Part shown: piece by piece, positions 45,066 to 59,029 of the stretch | Layout: each line of letters opens with the position of its first letter | Numbering within the stretch: the first letter of the stretch is position 1 | Assembly: GCA_030272585.1 (NCBI GenBank) | Contig: BSYQ01000002.1 | Span: 3,844,001-3,908,000 of the forward strand | Reading direction: 5' to 3' | DNA: 64,000 bases | From: Bryopsis sp. KO-2023 | Taxonomy: Eukaryota; Chlorophyta; Ulvophyceae; Bryopsidales; Bryopsidaceae | The notes under the pieces: model-generated | What the model was told of the DNA's origin: nothing | Seen by the model: only the letters and a program-made list of their open reading frames with translations | Databases searched by the model: none | Position numbers and translations under genes: made by a program

Positions 45066-48000
45066 GCACCGACTCGTTCTACGAATAAACACCTCCCTCA
45101 ACCAAAACATGCACAACACAAATAATCCACACAAGGTATCTTGTATTGTCTATCAATCCCGTTGTGGTGTTCTTCTGTCCTTGGTTTATCACTTTACGGT
45201 TCTTAATAGAAAAAATGATACACCATGGTTCCTACCGCTTGTGCCCAGCGAAATTCTGGATTCGATCCACAAAAGCCTAGCTTGATTGTGCTCTTGAAAC
45301 CCAATCACTCCTTTGCATCAGCACAACTTGAGGAAATTGTTCCATTCAAATTCCGCCTTGTTATGAAAAAAAAAATAATCATCCAGCCGTACATCCATCC
45401 ACTGGGTTACCCTGTCCTTGTGCTCGTCACTTTGATCCCCCCCTCGTCTCCCTCTTCTCAGCGGCGGTTTTTCCTCTCACTCTAGTGGTCATTTGTTGCT
45501 CCCAGCCGATACTCTGGTTTCTACATCAAATTCAGCTCGTTACCTCTGCACACCACACACAATCCCTATTGTTTTGACATATTCACAACATATTGGTCTC
45601 ACAATGCAAAGAGCTTTCAACATAGCGTTCGAACCTTGTACAACAAAGATTTCATTTACAGCCTATTCGGTTCACAGCGGAACGAGAGGGATATCTCCTC
45701 ACCCCTGGTCCCTCACTCTTTCCTCACTTCTTCTGCGGCGTTTCCTGTTGTCGTGCCCCTCCCATCTAAGCCACATCATGCGATCCCCCTCAGCCCTTGC
45801 GTTTGCAAATCGTAAATGTAACAATAAAAGATATGTGGAAAAAAGGAAAGGGGCTTTCAAAGTTCGAAACGCAGTGGGGAGTAGAACCCCGTCATTCTGC
45901 ACCGTTCCCAGTGCGTCCGAGACCCCCTCAATTTTTCTCCCGCCACCGAACAGACTTTTCGGCTCCATCCCAAAAGATATCACACCTTTGCAGCGAACAT
46001 AACCACAAATTGACCTACACTTTCCTGGAGTAGAATATCTCAAGTGGAACGGCTGTTCGACCAACACCTGCAGTGCTTCCTCGACGATTTGAAACCTGTC
46101 GACCAAAACCCTCATCCCCGCTCACTTACTCCTCACTTTTTCCGACGCATTTTTTGCTATCTTTTTTTTTCAAGGCCGAAGCCTCCCTATATATATATTA
46201 TGTCGCAACTTGGGATAGAACCTGAATATTCACATTCAATTACTCACTATAACGAGCTCCAATTTCGCAGTCACTCCATCGGAAAACTGCCGACCGCGTG
46301 TCAAAAATAAAAGGACTCCAGCCCTTGAACGGACGTGTTGAAACCACGTGCCTTATGTCTGACTCCCATTGACCTGGCGCCCCTGGGTTGAGATACCCTG
46401 CACGCAAAAATCTCGACCACACCCACACTCTTTTCCACGGTGGTGCTTCTTGGCGAGACAAAAAGTTCGACTTCTTTCGACCTCAAACGTTCGACATTCT
46501 TTGACCTCCAATCGCGGAGCACTCGATGCAGTCAAAAAACACGACTGGCACCTGGTGCGTCGACGGCCTGCACTCCACTCCCGGTTGAATTAGCAATCAC
46601 GAATCAGTTTTTGTAGTTTTCTAACGAGGCAAGCAACCACCTGGAACGTAGTAAAAAAGATGCGAGTTGTGGTAACGGCTGTCCTGGTCCGACCCTTGAA
46701 CTGATCCCAACCCGATCACTGATCACCCCCTAGATCCCAAAGCACTGTGATCCAAAGAGAAAACTGTTTCGCGGGTGGCGGCGCCACAGTCTGTCACAGT
46801 CGCCAGCGTGGCGGACTCCCAACCACTCATTCCACCGACGTGTCACTTGCAGAACTGACATTCACTTTTACCCTCTCAACCGTGTTTTTTGTCCACAACC
46901 TCGAACCAGTCCTTTTGATTTCGTATATTGGTTAGCTCGAGTCACCGTGCATCTGAGGCTGGCCGGGCCAACCAATGATGATGCATGGGTGACTAAGAGC
47001 GGGACCCCTCAAACGAGTTGGAGAGGGGGGGGACCCAGCCATAGTTTTTTTTCAACTTTTTTGACGTCCATCGTCTGACAATTTATGTGCGACAGACGAG
47101 GTCGTTAGAATTAACCAATCCTACCCCCGCCGTTGCTGTGGCGATCAAGACCGACAGAGGTCAGGCAAGTTCGAGCGAAGTTTAAGAAGTTTAAGTCGAG
47201 TTTAACACACAGCGTTCCACAATCTCTGACGGTTGAGGCGGATATGAAGTTGAGCAACAAGTACAATGATACAATTCCAATCGTGTTTTGTTGAGGTCGT
47301 CCAGACTGGGGTCGATTGAATATCGACGCAACGACAACCAGAGGTTGGGAGAGTTTTGTTGATGTTTTCAAAAGAGACGTGCACATTCAAGCTGGTCGCT
47401 TGCTTTGGGGTGTCAAGCTTGCAAGTTGCAGGTTTCAGAAAAAAAACCTGATTGAAACTGGTCGTGGTGATCGCTTGTTTGCCAAGCTTGTGTTGGGCTG
47501 CTGCCCCGACTATTTCGAACGAGACAAAGACAAGAGGCAAGTGCGGGGAAAACCTCTTGGTAGGTTTGTGGTTCGACTTCCTTCTCCGTCTGACTAGGAC
47601 CCTGAAGCCCTTAGACAAAAACAGAGCTGTGATAAAAAGAGGATGAAGCTGGTGATGCACCCTTTCTTTCTCAACCTTTTATCTTTAAAAAACTTTGAAC
47701 TCCATTTCGTCTTCATATCAGGCAATAGCTTATTCTTGTTGCTGTGAAACAAAAAATGAATCCAAAATACCATTTGTTGGATTGTGTCTCTCTTCCATTT
47801 AGTGTTGTTTTTGGACTTGCTTTTTTTTTCTTCTGATTGATGATGATGCTCCAGGGTGAGTAAGGAGTGTTGGAAGAAAGATAGAAGAAAAGATGCTCTT
47901 CTATTTTTTCAGGTGGATTCCAGAGGATGAGATTTTCTGGACCTGGGCTTCTGTAAAAAACAATGAGTGATTAAGCTTGGCTTAATTGCTTATATACAGA

Positions 48001-50600
48001 ATCGGGGGGAATCACCCCCCCATTTCCCCCCCCACACACTACCATAATATGGATAAGAATTCCTTCGCCACTAACTCAAAACTCTTCCTCTTTTTAATTT
48101 TTTTCAATAGTTCAAATATTACATCTCAATATTCGTCCATTGATCTCCTCGGTTCCCAACTATTACCCAACAATTGATCTGTAACCGATCAGGTACCGGG
48201 CCATCAAGTCCAAACACCTCAAAAAAACCTACAGAAATGTCCATGATAACCCTAAGTACTCATAAGTACCCTAAGTACTTCCTCTTTTCCTCCCCCTTGA
48301 TTATGTCCTCCCCTTTTTTGTGGTTTCTTCCAGGGTTCGAATTTTGGTTACAAGAAAAAAGATAAAGATAATACTAATATTATTATTTTGATTATTAATT
48401 TTGACTGTGGCTTGCTATGGTTGCAATTGCCCACACAGGATTGACCCTACTTTAATCTACTTAGCACATTTTATAGAATCTTGCGCAGCACGCACGCAGG
48501 GAGTCTTGATCAACGAAACACTGTTTGAACGGTAAACCACCCTAGCTTTTTCGCTTTTTACGCTGGCGGCGGGGTTTTCCCCAGTTGAAGAAGGATTCTT
48601 GTTCTTATCGTTGTGAGATTCATCACGCTACTCTCTCTTTCGTTGCAAAGCTGTGTTCGTGTTTGGAGGCTGCTCTTTTCTTGGATCTTTTCTAGCATCA
48701 TGGAGAGTGAACGCTCTCTTTTTCTGTGGGTTGAAATTTTTGATTTATTTATCCCCTGCAGGAAGTGATGTCTAGACAAACAAGTAAAAGGCGGCTTGAG
48801 TTCTGGCGTTGTTCTCGGTTTTGGTCGACTTCAACGCTTTGGGCTCATCTCCGCAGCGACCCGCGATCGTTCGAGTTTGCTTGAGAGAAAGGGTTAGGAG
48901 TGGTGGCGGTTGGGGGTGCGATAGTTGCCATGGCGTGTGGGTTCTGCAATCCTTTCCCCGGAAAGGAAAAGAGTGTGGTATGGTAAATCGTGCTCAGGCT
49001 GGGTGAGTGAAAAGAGTGCTGTTGAGTTGATAGCTTAAAATAATTAAAAAGTCCTCTTAAATCGAGCGCACTTTAGAACAACGAATCAATTTTTGATCTT
49101 TTTTGAATTTTTCGCATTTTCGAAGGGTTTGGGGTTCCTGCACTGTGACAGGCATTCAGGCCCACAGGCGCTCCATATTCGGCCAAGGGTAAATCCAGCG
49201 ATTTACCCAAACTCCAACGGTCCGTGCACTGTGCTTCAACGACGCAGCAGCAGCCAGACAGTGAAAAGATGTATTGCGATGACTTTCACAGGGAAAGGGT
49301 TGAGCTCCGGACAGGAGATGACCGCGCAGTCCGGCCCAAAAGAGCTTAAAACTATAACAACGGGGTGCTTTACAAAAGCCAAACCCTGAATCGCGGAGGA
49401 TCTGTGTGGGAGGTTTTTTGCCTCGCAAGCTTAATTCGTGAGCTTTTTTTATTTTAACAACGATGTTATATGTGAACAGCAGTATCGCTCCAATTTTCGA
49501 CAACATTCGAAGTGGCGGCGGACGAGCTGCGCAGGGCGAAGGAGCCCCCCACCCTGCGCTCTGTACTATCACATTGGCCTCCTGGCTTATGACAAACTCG
49601 ACCCCCCAAACGAGGTTCGAAGCTGAAGAGAGATCGCTGTTCGTTCCTGAAAGCGTCGGCCTTTCGCAGTTCACGGTGCATAATCGACGCAGGAAAAACG
49701 ACCTTGTTTTTTGCGCTTTCTTTTCAACGCATCTCTGCTTGAGATGGTGGTTGGAGTTTTCGTTTCTCCAAACAGCAAAACCTGACAACCAAATAGGGTG
49801 TCGACTGCGTCATGGCTGTTGCATCCAGTGGCGACTGCGTCTGTGAACAACATTGACCTATTACCTGGTAATAGGTAATAGGGGTGTGTGTCTTGGGGGG
49901 GGGGGCGGCGTGGAGGCTCAGCAGTATAGCGAAAAAGGGGGGGTCGATCGAGCGATGTTGCGAGATTGCGATTAAAACACCGCTGGGTTTTGAAGCGGCA
50001 GCGTTTGTGGTGGACGAAGGCCAGAAAAACAGGGTCGAACCCCCAAAAAAAACGAAAAAACCCTTGTCAGGAAAGAAGAAAAACCTTGTGTGTCAAGCTT
50101 GTTCGTTTTGTTTTCATTCCCATCCACGTGGGCAATAACTGGTTTTAGAATATCACTTTTTTTGGAAATTTGGTAAGCGCGTTTTCCCGTCAAAACCTGT
50201 CACACCATTCTGTGGCTCCTTCTTTGACCCCTAGGTTTTCTCCGTCTTTTTTTTCTCTTTTTCGCACAGGGCGTTGAGCGGCCAAAAGGAATGAAAGCCC
50301 GTTCTCCGCTGCCACCTCCCCCTCGGTTGTCCCGCTGTTTTGATCTTGCTGCGCATCAGGTAACGGACGTCAATTCATTCGGAAACAATTTTTCAACCCC
50401 AGCAGAAAAAGATGGAAAGAAAAGGGATGTGTCCGACCAGTGGTCGACAGAAAATAATGGAAAGAATTTCGACGTGAAAGGAAAGGCCGTCCACAGCTGG
50501 TTTGGTTTTTTTTTCCTCATGTTTTTGAGAATTTTCTGTTCACTGTTTTTCTTATTATTATATTTTGTTTTTTATTTCTTGCTCTGCAACTCAGGTCGAA
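45066..50600. other. Intergenic region, no recognised gene
   Basis: Several open frames on both strands (for example 49,788-49,156 minus and 46,115-45,699 minus) overlap each other and show no family motif or clear exon chain. The strip 49,083-49,150 resembles 11,050-11,115. A TA microsatellite lies at about 46,186-46,197. A decayed gene cannot be excluded. Confidence 0.4.
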
Positions 50601-53600
50601 AAAAAAGAAGATTTCTGTAGGAACAAGGGGCCTGTTTTTTTGCTGGAGAATGAATGGTGAGAAAAACAAAAAATAATCTTTTTATTATTCATATTGTTAA
50701 TATTACACTTTTTTTGGGGGGGGGTGGGGAAGGGGGGAAAGGAAAATTCTTGATTTTGGTAGGAGAAAAAAACAAAATTCAGGAAAAATTTATCCAGGAA
50801 TGAAACGCTTAATATCTACAAGTCAAAGAGGAAAATATAAAAAGGGCAGAACTGAAAACAGATTTCTGTTGGGTTTTTGTTAACATAGAAAGTGGAGAAC
50901 GAGGACGTTTTTTTTCTTTCCTATTTTCAGCCTGGACAGTGCCCAGAAATAAAGGTGAGAAATACTCGTTTTTTTCTCCACACAGAAACATACTTTACGA
51001 ACTGATCAAAAAATATTCGACCCTCCCCCCGAACACAAACCAGGAACAAGAAATGAAAACAGGACAAACGAATTCAACTGAAAATATATACGTTTCATAG
51101 AAGACTTTTTCTTTCTTTAGTTGCTTCGATTTTTCTGTGGAGTTCTTTTTTTCCTCTTTTTATTCAAAAACTTTTTTTCCTGTCCTTCAGCTTTGATCAC
51201 ATGCCTGTTTTTTCAATTTTATGTGGTGGTGTTTTTTTTTTAGTTTTCAGGTGTGTGTTGTTTTTTTTGCCCTCCACATGTCACGGTTTCTTCTTCAACC
51301 TTCAAAAAAATGTTCTTCTCTTCTCTAGTTTTCTGCTGATTTTGAAAATAAGTTTTGTCTTTTTTTATTTTCCCCTCAATTTTCTGTGGGTGGTTTTTCC
51401 CTTCACATTTCATAAGTCGCTTGTTTTTCTGGATATAAAAACTCTATAGAGTAAAAATATACTCATTCTTCCTTTCTCTTCTTCCTTATTTTTTCAGTGA
51501 TTTATTATCGTATGAAGTTCTTTTTTTGTTTTTTTTTTTTCAGAGCTTCTAATGTGGACCCGCAAAAGAGGTGACAATTTCAAAAACAACGATTGCTTTT
51601 TTTCCCTTCATTCTTCAATTCCTAAAGAAAAGAAAAACTCTCGTTTGAGAAACGAATATACCTTCTTTTTCACCCTCTCCTTTCATACCAAGAATGTTTT
51701 TTCCCCCTTTTTTTATGGCTTTCTGTATTATATTTTTTGGGGGGGAATTGGGTAACTCAAACCAAAGCCACGAAACTTGGACACGATAAAAAAAATCCTG
51801 AAGTAAAATTGGCCAAAACAAGAACTTATAAACTTATTGGCACCGTGGATTATCTGCAAGTCTTGCCAACACCTCAACAACTAGAGTGTTGCCCCCCCCC
51901 CCCCCTTTAAGAAAAAAAGCCTTCTACGGAGTGGTTCTTATTCGTAAAAGAATGGGTAGATAAAATGGGCAAGTCCAAGGTTGCTTTTAACTATTAATCA
52001 GGAAAGCTGTGAAATATTATTAGTAATGATGTTTTGACGTCACACAACGTCGAGGTTACAAGATAGGAAAACACTTTTTTTTGTCTCAATCCAATTCTCT
52101 GTTTCGCTTGAGTTGGACGTTGTGTATGTCATGAGAGGTTTATGTGAAAGAAAATAATCATAAAATTATAATCAAATATCAAAGGTAAATAGGTCCAAGG
52201 TTCCATGGAACTTTGGAGCATCCTCGATGATTTCTAGACTAATCCTTTCGAGAGGTTCTGTGCAATGCATCGGTACAACCCTTTGTAGTGGGCTCTTCTT
52301 ATTAAGGAGGAATAATACCCGGTTGAAGGCTTGTGGAGATTAGAGGAGGAATCGCATCCATAGTGCCCACCAACCCTAGCGAAACTGCAGGATGTTAGAT
52401 AACGTATTGTTATAGAAGCATATTTAGCATATGAGTATTCAAGCAAAATGGATCACTTCACGTACCTAGCATCATTCCAGATGACTTCTGGTCTTTTGTT
52501 AATTTAATAATATATTTGTCAATATTTGTCCTTGATTTCTTGTATTCCTAAAGGCTTTTTCTTTTGGTGAGCAATTAATATTATGAATAGGAAATGTGCT
52601 TTTCACAACAACGTACTTTGCTCCACATTAGGGGGTGATCTTTAGTGTAAATGGTGATTTATTGAATCTACTTCGGTTATACTATCAGTATCGTCTACGA
52701 CTATGGGGTCGACCTCTCATCTGATTTGCTCTATGGTATCGAATAAGTTCTGCTTTACAACCAAAAGGGGGCGATTGGAATACCAAAGGTTCCCGTTAAT
52801 TGTTTCTTTTTGTATTATGGTAGTGGTAGAGTATTTTCGACTTTTCGTTCTTTTTGAAGAAACCAGTTATTTTCGAACATCACGATTCACTTGCGCGATG
52901 TGAGACCTGGTAATATGACGTGAAGAATGGACGACCGATTCCTTAATTTTTGCACAATCCATCTAGTATGGCACGGAAATGCTATCGGTTGTCCATATGG
53001 ATCATCCATTAGTTTTTTGAATCGAACTAGAAAACCGGACAAAAAAATTTGATAGCTAGGGTCTTGAAGTTTTGGGCCATTGGCTACCTAGGACACCAAT
53101 CAAGTCCAACAATAATGACTTTGTTTTCTTCTCAAGTCTATAGCAATCTAAGTATTAGCCGAACTGCAACATCTAAAAAGGTTACATAAACTCTTGACAT
53201 GTTTCGAAATATCTTTCAACGTTTCTGTGGGAATTCCCTCGATTCCTGCTCCTCTTGCTTTGCTCTCATTGAGCCACCCTTTCTCAACTTTTTGAATCCC
53301 TTGTCTAGTACGGTATACCATTTAAACCCTCGCCGAGCGTGGCGACTTCAATTGGTAGATATGTTCTCTCCTCTTTACGAGCATTTATCACCTTAAACTT
53401 CGCCATTATTAACAATGCTTGATGATATTTCGGCTGAGCAAATTTCTCCACAACAATTCCATGTGTTTGATACCTTAATTTGGATATAAGTCAAATTCCG
53501 AGGGGTCCATTAGACCAACAACATCGAGGAGTGTCTATGTTGGATCACCTTGCATTCCTAGGTAAAAGAAAGGGTGGTAGCTTCCCACCATTATAAATCC

Positions 53601-54100
53601 TTATCATATGTAAAGAATTTCCCTCATGTTCTTCAAGATGCAATCGGCACACTCGCTTTCGACTGTTGCTTAGTTTATTTAATCATTATGCGCCGCCTCA
53701 CGCAAGGCCCACTTGCGCATCGATTCTCGGTCTGTATGGAGGTCAGCCAGCTCTAAGGTGACGGTGTCCAACTGGTTCTTGAGCCTTTGGTTCTCGTACA
53801 ACAGCTCCTTCGTTCTCCTGTCCTTCTCCCGATCTTGTTCGGCCGTTTGCTGGAACGACGACTTAGACATGGCGACGGGGCTTCGAACAACGCTTCGAAC
53901 TATGATTCGTATAATAATCCTTTTTATGTTGGAATGCCCACCTTTCTTAGTTTATTTGCCCCCGCATTTCTTGCTCAATAAGTTAGATAGGATCCTCATG
54001 CTCAATCAGCGCATCCCTCATTCCGCCTTAAGGAGTGTTGTGGTCCATATTCGCTTTCAGCTGTGTTTCCTTAGAAAATATATATAGTTGATACCACGAT
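50600..54100. repeat. Large dispersed repeat R1, copy B
   Basis: Collinear with 12,400-15,570; see copy A for landmarks. It is T-rich and ends around the CGCATCCCTCATTCCGCCTTA block (about 54,010), which matches 15,480 and 59,645. Compared with copies A and C it carries an extra segment containing a short coiled-coil frame at 53,870-53,679. Confidence 0.6.
53679..53870 (-). CDS. Short coiled-coil ORF, 63 aa
   Basis: Complete from an ATG (MSKSSFQQTAEQ) to a stop. It is one charged helix with leucine-zipper-like spacing (YENQRLKNQLDTVTLELADL). The segment is missing from the other two copies of the surrounding repeat, so it was inserted. It may be the N-terminal helix of an old gag protein. 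Confidence 0.35.
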   Translation of the reverse strand: MSKSSFQQTAEQDREKDRRTKELLYENQRLKNQLDTVTLELADLHTDRESMRKWALREAAHND

Positions 54101-56494
54101 CTTTCATGTTAAACTCGCATCAAGGGGGAAATTATCGAGCATTTTTCATGTTTGCCACAAAGATGGTTGAAGAAGTAAGGCTGGAAACGTTATCGCCGCA
54201 AGGAGGTGCCCTTGCTTGAAGCCCCGATACGGATTTACATCAGAATATCAGAGGTTTTGAGGTCTTGCATTAATTAAAATATAAAAAAGAACTATTAAAA
54301 GATGCTTCTTACCTATTCTAATATTGGAAGAAAAAATTGAAAGAAAAACGGCATGGGACGTTCGAAGTCTGCCAGATTTCATCAACGAGCTTTGAAAAAA
54401 AAAAATAAGCAGGAGGAACTAATTGACCTTCTATCTTGTTTAACAATGTATAGGAAACGGCTCGGAAAACCTTACAATTTTTTCAGTATTTTAGCTAAAG
54501 GTCCTGCCCTCCTGGAACATATTCGTTGCAAGTCTTCCTTGGTCAAGCTTTCACTTGTATCAACGCTATGGATAAGGAGAGCTAAAAAGACTCCTTCCCT
54601 GAGCTCCGAAACCACAAATATTGGCACGCAAACTAAACTTCGACACACGAAGTAGCGACACCACGAGACTCGTAAGAGTTCTTACAACCCTAGGTTGTAT
54701 GTTGTTATCAAGCATGAGTCCGTATAAAAAAACCGCCGTTGGCATCAAGATCCCAGTTCGAACTTTGTCTCAATGTCGTGAAATCCGTATCAAAAATGTT
54801 GCGGTTCTAAGAAATCATCTAAATGATTTTCGGAAGCTGGCGATGCGTACGTCCAGATCTAGTCTTGGTTGTGTTTTGCTCACAAATATATATATATTTA
54901 TATATATTGTGCCTTGTCTTTGTTTTGTTTTTTTGTCGTCAACTTTGCCCTATCTGGGGCGTTTCGTCGTTTTGGGTTGGCGTGACAGCGGACCAAAAAA
55001 AAAAAACCCCAACTTGTGTACTACCTCTTGATCGTCCTCTCAATTTCGAAGTGTTTGTGCCCTCTTTCTTTTTTGTACCATCCTTAAATACATCATTATA
55101 AACACTTGGTCTTGTTGAAAAAATAACATTTGCTGGGTATTTGTTCTTGGTAGTAGGTTAAAGATCCTTCATCCCTTGCTTAAAGCTCTTGTAGGCATCA
55201 ACTCTATGGGAAAGCTGAACAATGGTTTGAGGAAGGAATCAGGGTGGCTTTCATGTTATAGATTCGTCAATCCGATTGAATATTTAAAAAAAAGACTATT
55301 CTCATCTTCGGTTGTGAAATATGCTCTTCATTAATTGCTTGTAGCCACTCCTCCAAGAGGCTTTCAAACGTCCTAGTGAGAAACCTTCTGGAAAACAAGG
55401 ATTTGCTATTCAATGTCGGTTAAAAAGCGTCTACCCAAAAACCTGTTTGTTGGGGATATTCAGAACCGTGGTCAATGATGAGACCTGCAATTTTCGCGCC
55501 AACTTCAAGAAAGCTATCTCGTACGGCAATCCAATCATTTTGCGTTTCAAGTTCTTCGTCGGCAGTCATGTCGGCAGTCGATCCACTCGCGTAACTATTT
55601 GTCTACAAAGTATGGTAACTCTTGTACTTCTTTCTCATCGGTTGAATACAATGTTCTTTTCCATATTTTCTTTCTTCGCCACATCTTATGCAAACAATAT
55701 AAACCAAAAAGGGAAAACTAGTAATGTCCGAAACCTTTAAAAGTAGACTTAATTATAATAAATTTCAAGGACTGAGGATGCGCAAAAGAAGAAAAAGATC
55801 GCAGTATATGCTTTTGTGTGTGTCTCTACAAAAACATTGTTACCAAATATAAACTATTCTATCTCGTATATAATGCACTTAAATGCCATAAGAATTGCTA
55901 TCACCTCTTTTGCGGATTCTTCCCCAAGCTTAGCCTTTTCATATCTTTAAACACTGCATGTGGTGTCCGGGAGTGTTTTACGGCTAGCACTATGGTGGTG
56001 CATAATGCCTTTAAGGAATGTATTATGAACGTGTGCACTTTTTCAAAGATGTTTCGTTTCCTCTAGTTGGGTTTGTTTATGTATTTATCATCTAACCAAA
56101 TATTAATTATAGTCACGTCACTTTCTATTTTACAACACCGGGTGTTTTGCCAAGGTGAAACCCGACGAAACATGATATTGAGAATCATTAGCTCCCACCC
56201 TGTGAATCGCTGAAAAGCTACAATTTATTTATGTTTATGTTTATCTTTCAGTTCCAACCTCTTTTAAGAAGTCAAGGGTAACACTGAAAAGACGCTTGCC
56301 ACAATTGCGCCCACTTGATGACCATCCACCTTATCTAGCACACGAAAAGAGCAATCTACTTCTGAATACAACGTTTTTTTCAATTAGACGGAGGAGCAAT
56401 GTACAATCTTTTGGATAATAGTATTGTGGATGAAGAAAACTCTTCCAATGAACCAACCATAATTAGGAATGTTCACTTTGTAGTAGAAAAATAA
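54101..56494. other. Intergenic region, nothing recognised
   Basis: AT-rich DNA with short TA-repeats (about 54,889-54,905). No supported gene, RNA or element. Confidence 0.5.
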
Positions 56495-57262
56495 GGTGGG
56501 TGTGACTCATGACTTAATTTTGAATTGCGCAATGAAATAAAAAAAACAAAAAAACTCTAGGAGCAGACAAACCCTCTAGTTGGCCGAGCTCCGGAGACCT
56601 GTTCTCTTTCTTTTGCATTTTAGCTCTCCGTTCCTACAGTCGAGTGTAGGAGTGTCTGGAGCTGGGAAGGTGGAGTAAATCTCCCCTATTTTCTCCCCAG
56701 CAATTCACGTGACCTACAATTAGTGTAGATTCTGTCTTCCCCCCCTTCTCTCGGGGAATTGAATTCCGAATGTCAACGTTTCTTGGAAATACCTTCAATT
56801 GCAGTAGCTGCTCTTACGGCATCAATGAAGTCTTTTGACTTCAACGGTGCAATAGTGTCCTTGATATATTCCGATATCCCATCCAAACACAATGGTCGGA
56901 CAAACTTTGTTTTCCTTGCCAACAACGTAAACAAACGATTTTACGTGATTAATCAAATGCAAAAGTGGTGATTCGAGCATGATTAAATCAATGCTAATGT
57001 AGAGAACTTAGTTGAAGATATTTTGGTACGTACACATTTGATATGATGCAAACATTAGGATTGATTGTGCTGGTTCTCTCCTCGATCGACCTAACCAGCG
57101 GACTCCTGGGTGCCTTCAGGTTTTCTCTCTTCCTTTATGGCGACCTAACTGACAGCTTTATTGGTGCCTTCAGGTTGTCTCTCTTCCTTTATCAGATCTA
57201 ATCGGTGGATTCCTAAATCTTAACGTAGTTGTTGGCTCTTTCGAACATCAAACGTTCCATTC
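56495..57262. repeat. Dispersed repeat R4, copy 2 (contains gag remnant)
   Basis: Matches 29,925-30,545. It has about 110 additional bases at 56,579-56,690. It also has one extra copy of a pyrimidine-rich unit of about 55 bp ending TTGGTGCCTTCAGGTTGTCT (about 57,080-57,190), where copy 1 has a single unit. The gag remnant lies at 56,960-56,716 on the minus strand. Confidence 0.75.
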
Positions 57263-57869
57263 TTGTAATATTAGTATGAAAGTCGACTTGATTGATTCAA
57301 TTACCCAAGTGTTGCATACACCTGGAGCAGAATGACATGATGCATCACTTCCCTCCGTCTTCATCATTAATTTGTTGCTCTTTGCATAGATGGCAGCACG
57401 TGTTATCGGCAACTCAAGTGTTAATTGATAGCTAATCGAAGAGAGTTTATCGGTTCGAACCTACACCTGTAGGAATCGAACCATGAGTGAGATATTTTGG
57501 TGTTCAGAAGGCAGAATAATGAAGGAATGAACATAACGTAACAAGCTCTCCTTTTCATCCTCCTTTGTCTCACAATAACTCTTTTTATTTGGTAAGCTCC
57601 CTTCGTTTGATCTTCTTTCATAAGCATGATATTAAAACATACATCGTCTTGGTCTTGCTACGAGCTTGGAAATCTACTACCTATCATCTCCAAGACGCTC
57701 ACCTCATGTGCACGCGTGTCTTGAACGTTTGTCGATGGAGATGGATAATCTCCTCCTCGCACTTCCAATGTTTCATTTTCTTCCCACATCCAAGATCACT
57801 AACAACGTGAGTCTTTAGGCCTTGGTCCAAACTCTCGTGCTTCTTGGGCTAACACTGTCAGCCCAACAC

Positions 57870-58520
57870 CCAGTATCAACCCGGGAGTAAGATCATATTG
57901 GCATTCTGTAGCCACCGCTCTACACTTATCTCCTCCTAAGGATAATGTTTTTTTGTTGACAAGAGACAACGGTGGACAATGCACTTTCAGGTATAGTAAC
58001 CCAGGATTATCTTTCCAACAATCGACCTTGCTATCACGTAATTCTTCGAAAACAAATATTCCTTCTAAGACAAGTGCAGAAAAACAGCCTTACACACTAG
58101 TCTCTCACCAACCGTTACCTTGCTTAACTTGCCCAACCTTAGGTTTCATGGTCTCGAGGTGACAACTCACCGGAATCGTGTGTCAGTATTTCCAACCCGA
58201 AAGCTATCAAACGCAAGGGAAATTAATGTTTGAGCTCACATATTATGTGTCGAGAGTTTTTAGGACGTTTTCAAAATTTTGCCCAATTTCTTCCTAGGTA
58301 CTCTCTGGCTTAAAAGTGGCTAAAATTGTCGGACTCGAAGATGTCTAGACAATTGGACACGATCCTGTCAAACAAACCACAATAATTTACCTTGAACAAG
58401 GAAAAGCAACGCAAGGACGACGATATTGAACATTCTGCGCATTCGGTGGGCTCCGAGGTTTTATTCGTCATGTCGTGGTTCCCTACAACCATCAAAAAGA
58501 AGAAGCAAAAGATTGATTAT
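57870..58520. repeat. Dispersed repeat R3, copy 2
   Basis: Collinear with 41,600-42,390. It differs by a short insertion near 58,057 and many substitutions. There is no Ac-like MITE on its left, so that MITE is not an integral part of R3. Confidence 0.75.
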
Positions 58521-58654
58521 TCAAACTCGTGCCTTGTACCAACTTCCGGGGGGAACCAAAATCCGCGCGACACGTTCTGTGAAACGAGAACAGAGATTAG
58601 AATTCCCAGGCACGGCCGTCATTTCAGGTCAAGCGCGTCCTGAATATTTGGAAT

Positions 58655-58801
58655 CTATCCCGGAGGAACCGCTTTATGGCTCGCAGCCTCCAGCAGAGCG
58701 CGATTCTTTTCACATTCGGCGAGGAGCAGGTTCAAACACTTCTGCGTTTCAGCGCGAGCCTTCTCGAGCTCAAACTTTTCGATCCCTATGTTGCGATGCA
58801 T
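58655..58801 (-). CDS. Short helical ORF, 48 aa
   Basis: ATG to stop, reading FELEKARAETQKCLNLLLAE then CEKNRALLEAASHKA, a single amphipathic helix in a GC-richer island. It is too short for a family call. It resembles the coiled-coil frame at 53,870-53,679 in style, not in sequence. Confidence 0.25.
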   Translation of the reverse strand: MHRNIGIEKFELEKARAETQKCLNLLLAECEKNRALLEAASHKAVPPG

Positions 58802-59029
58802 GTTTTTTCCTTACTGAGTTCTGGTGTAGAACCTCTAATATAGTGTTCCTAACTCATATGTGTTACTGACGAAGTCGTCACTTACCACCTTGTGGATTCG
58901 AGTAGACATGACGTCTCTCGGACGTTGACGCGGATATTTTTGCGTAGGAGTCTATTGGATAGTATCTAATTTGAGGATTATTAACGACACTGCCACTAAC
59001 AAGATCGTGAATCGTAATTATGGTACGAT

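Noticed and set aside
49156-49788. 210-codon minus-strand ORF
   Set aside because: Low-complexity and oddly composed, with overlapping open frames on the other strand, no motif and no exon partners.
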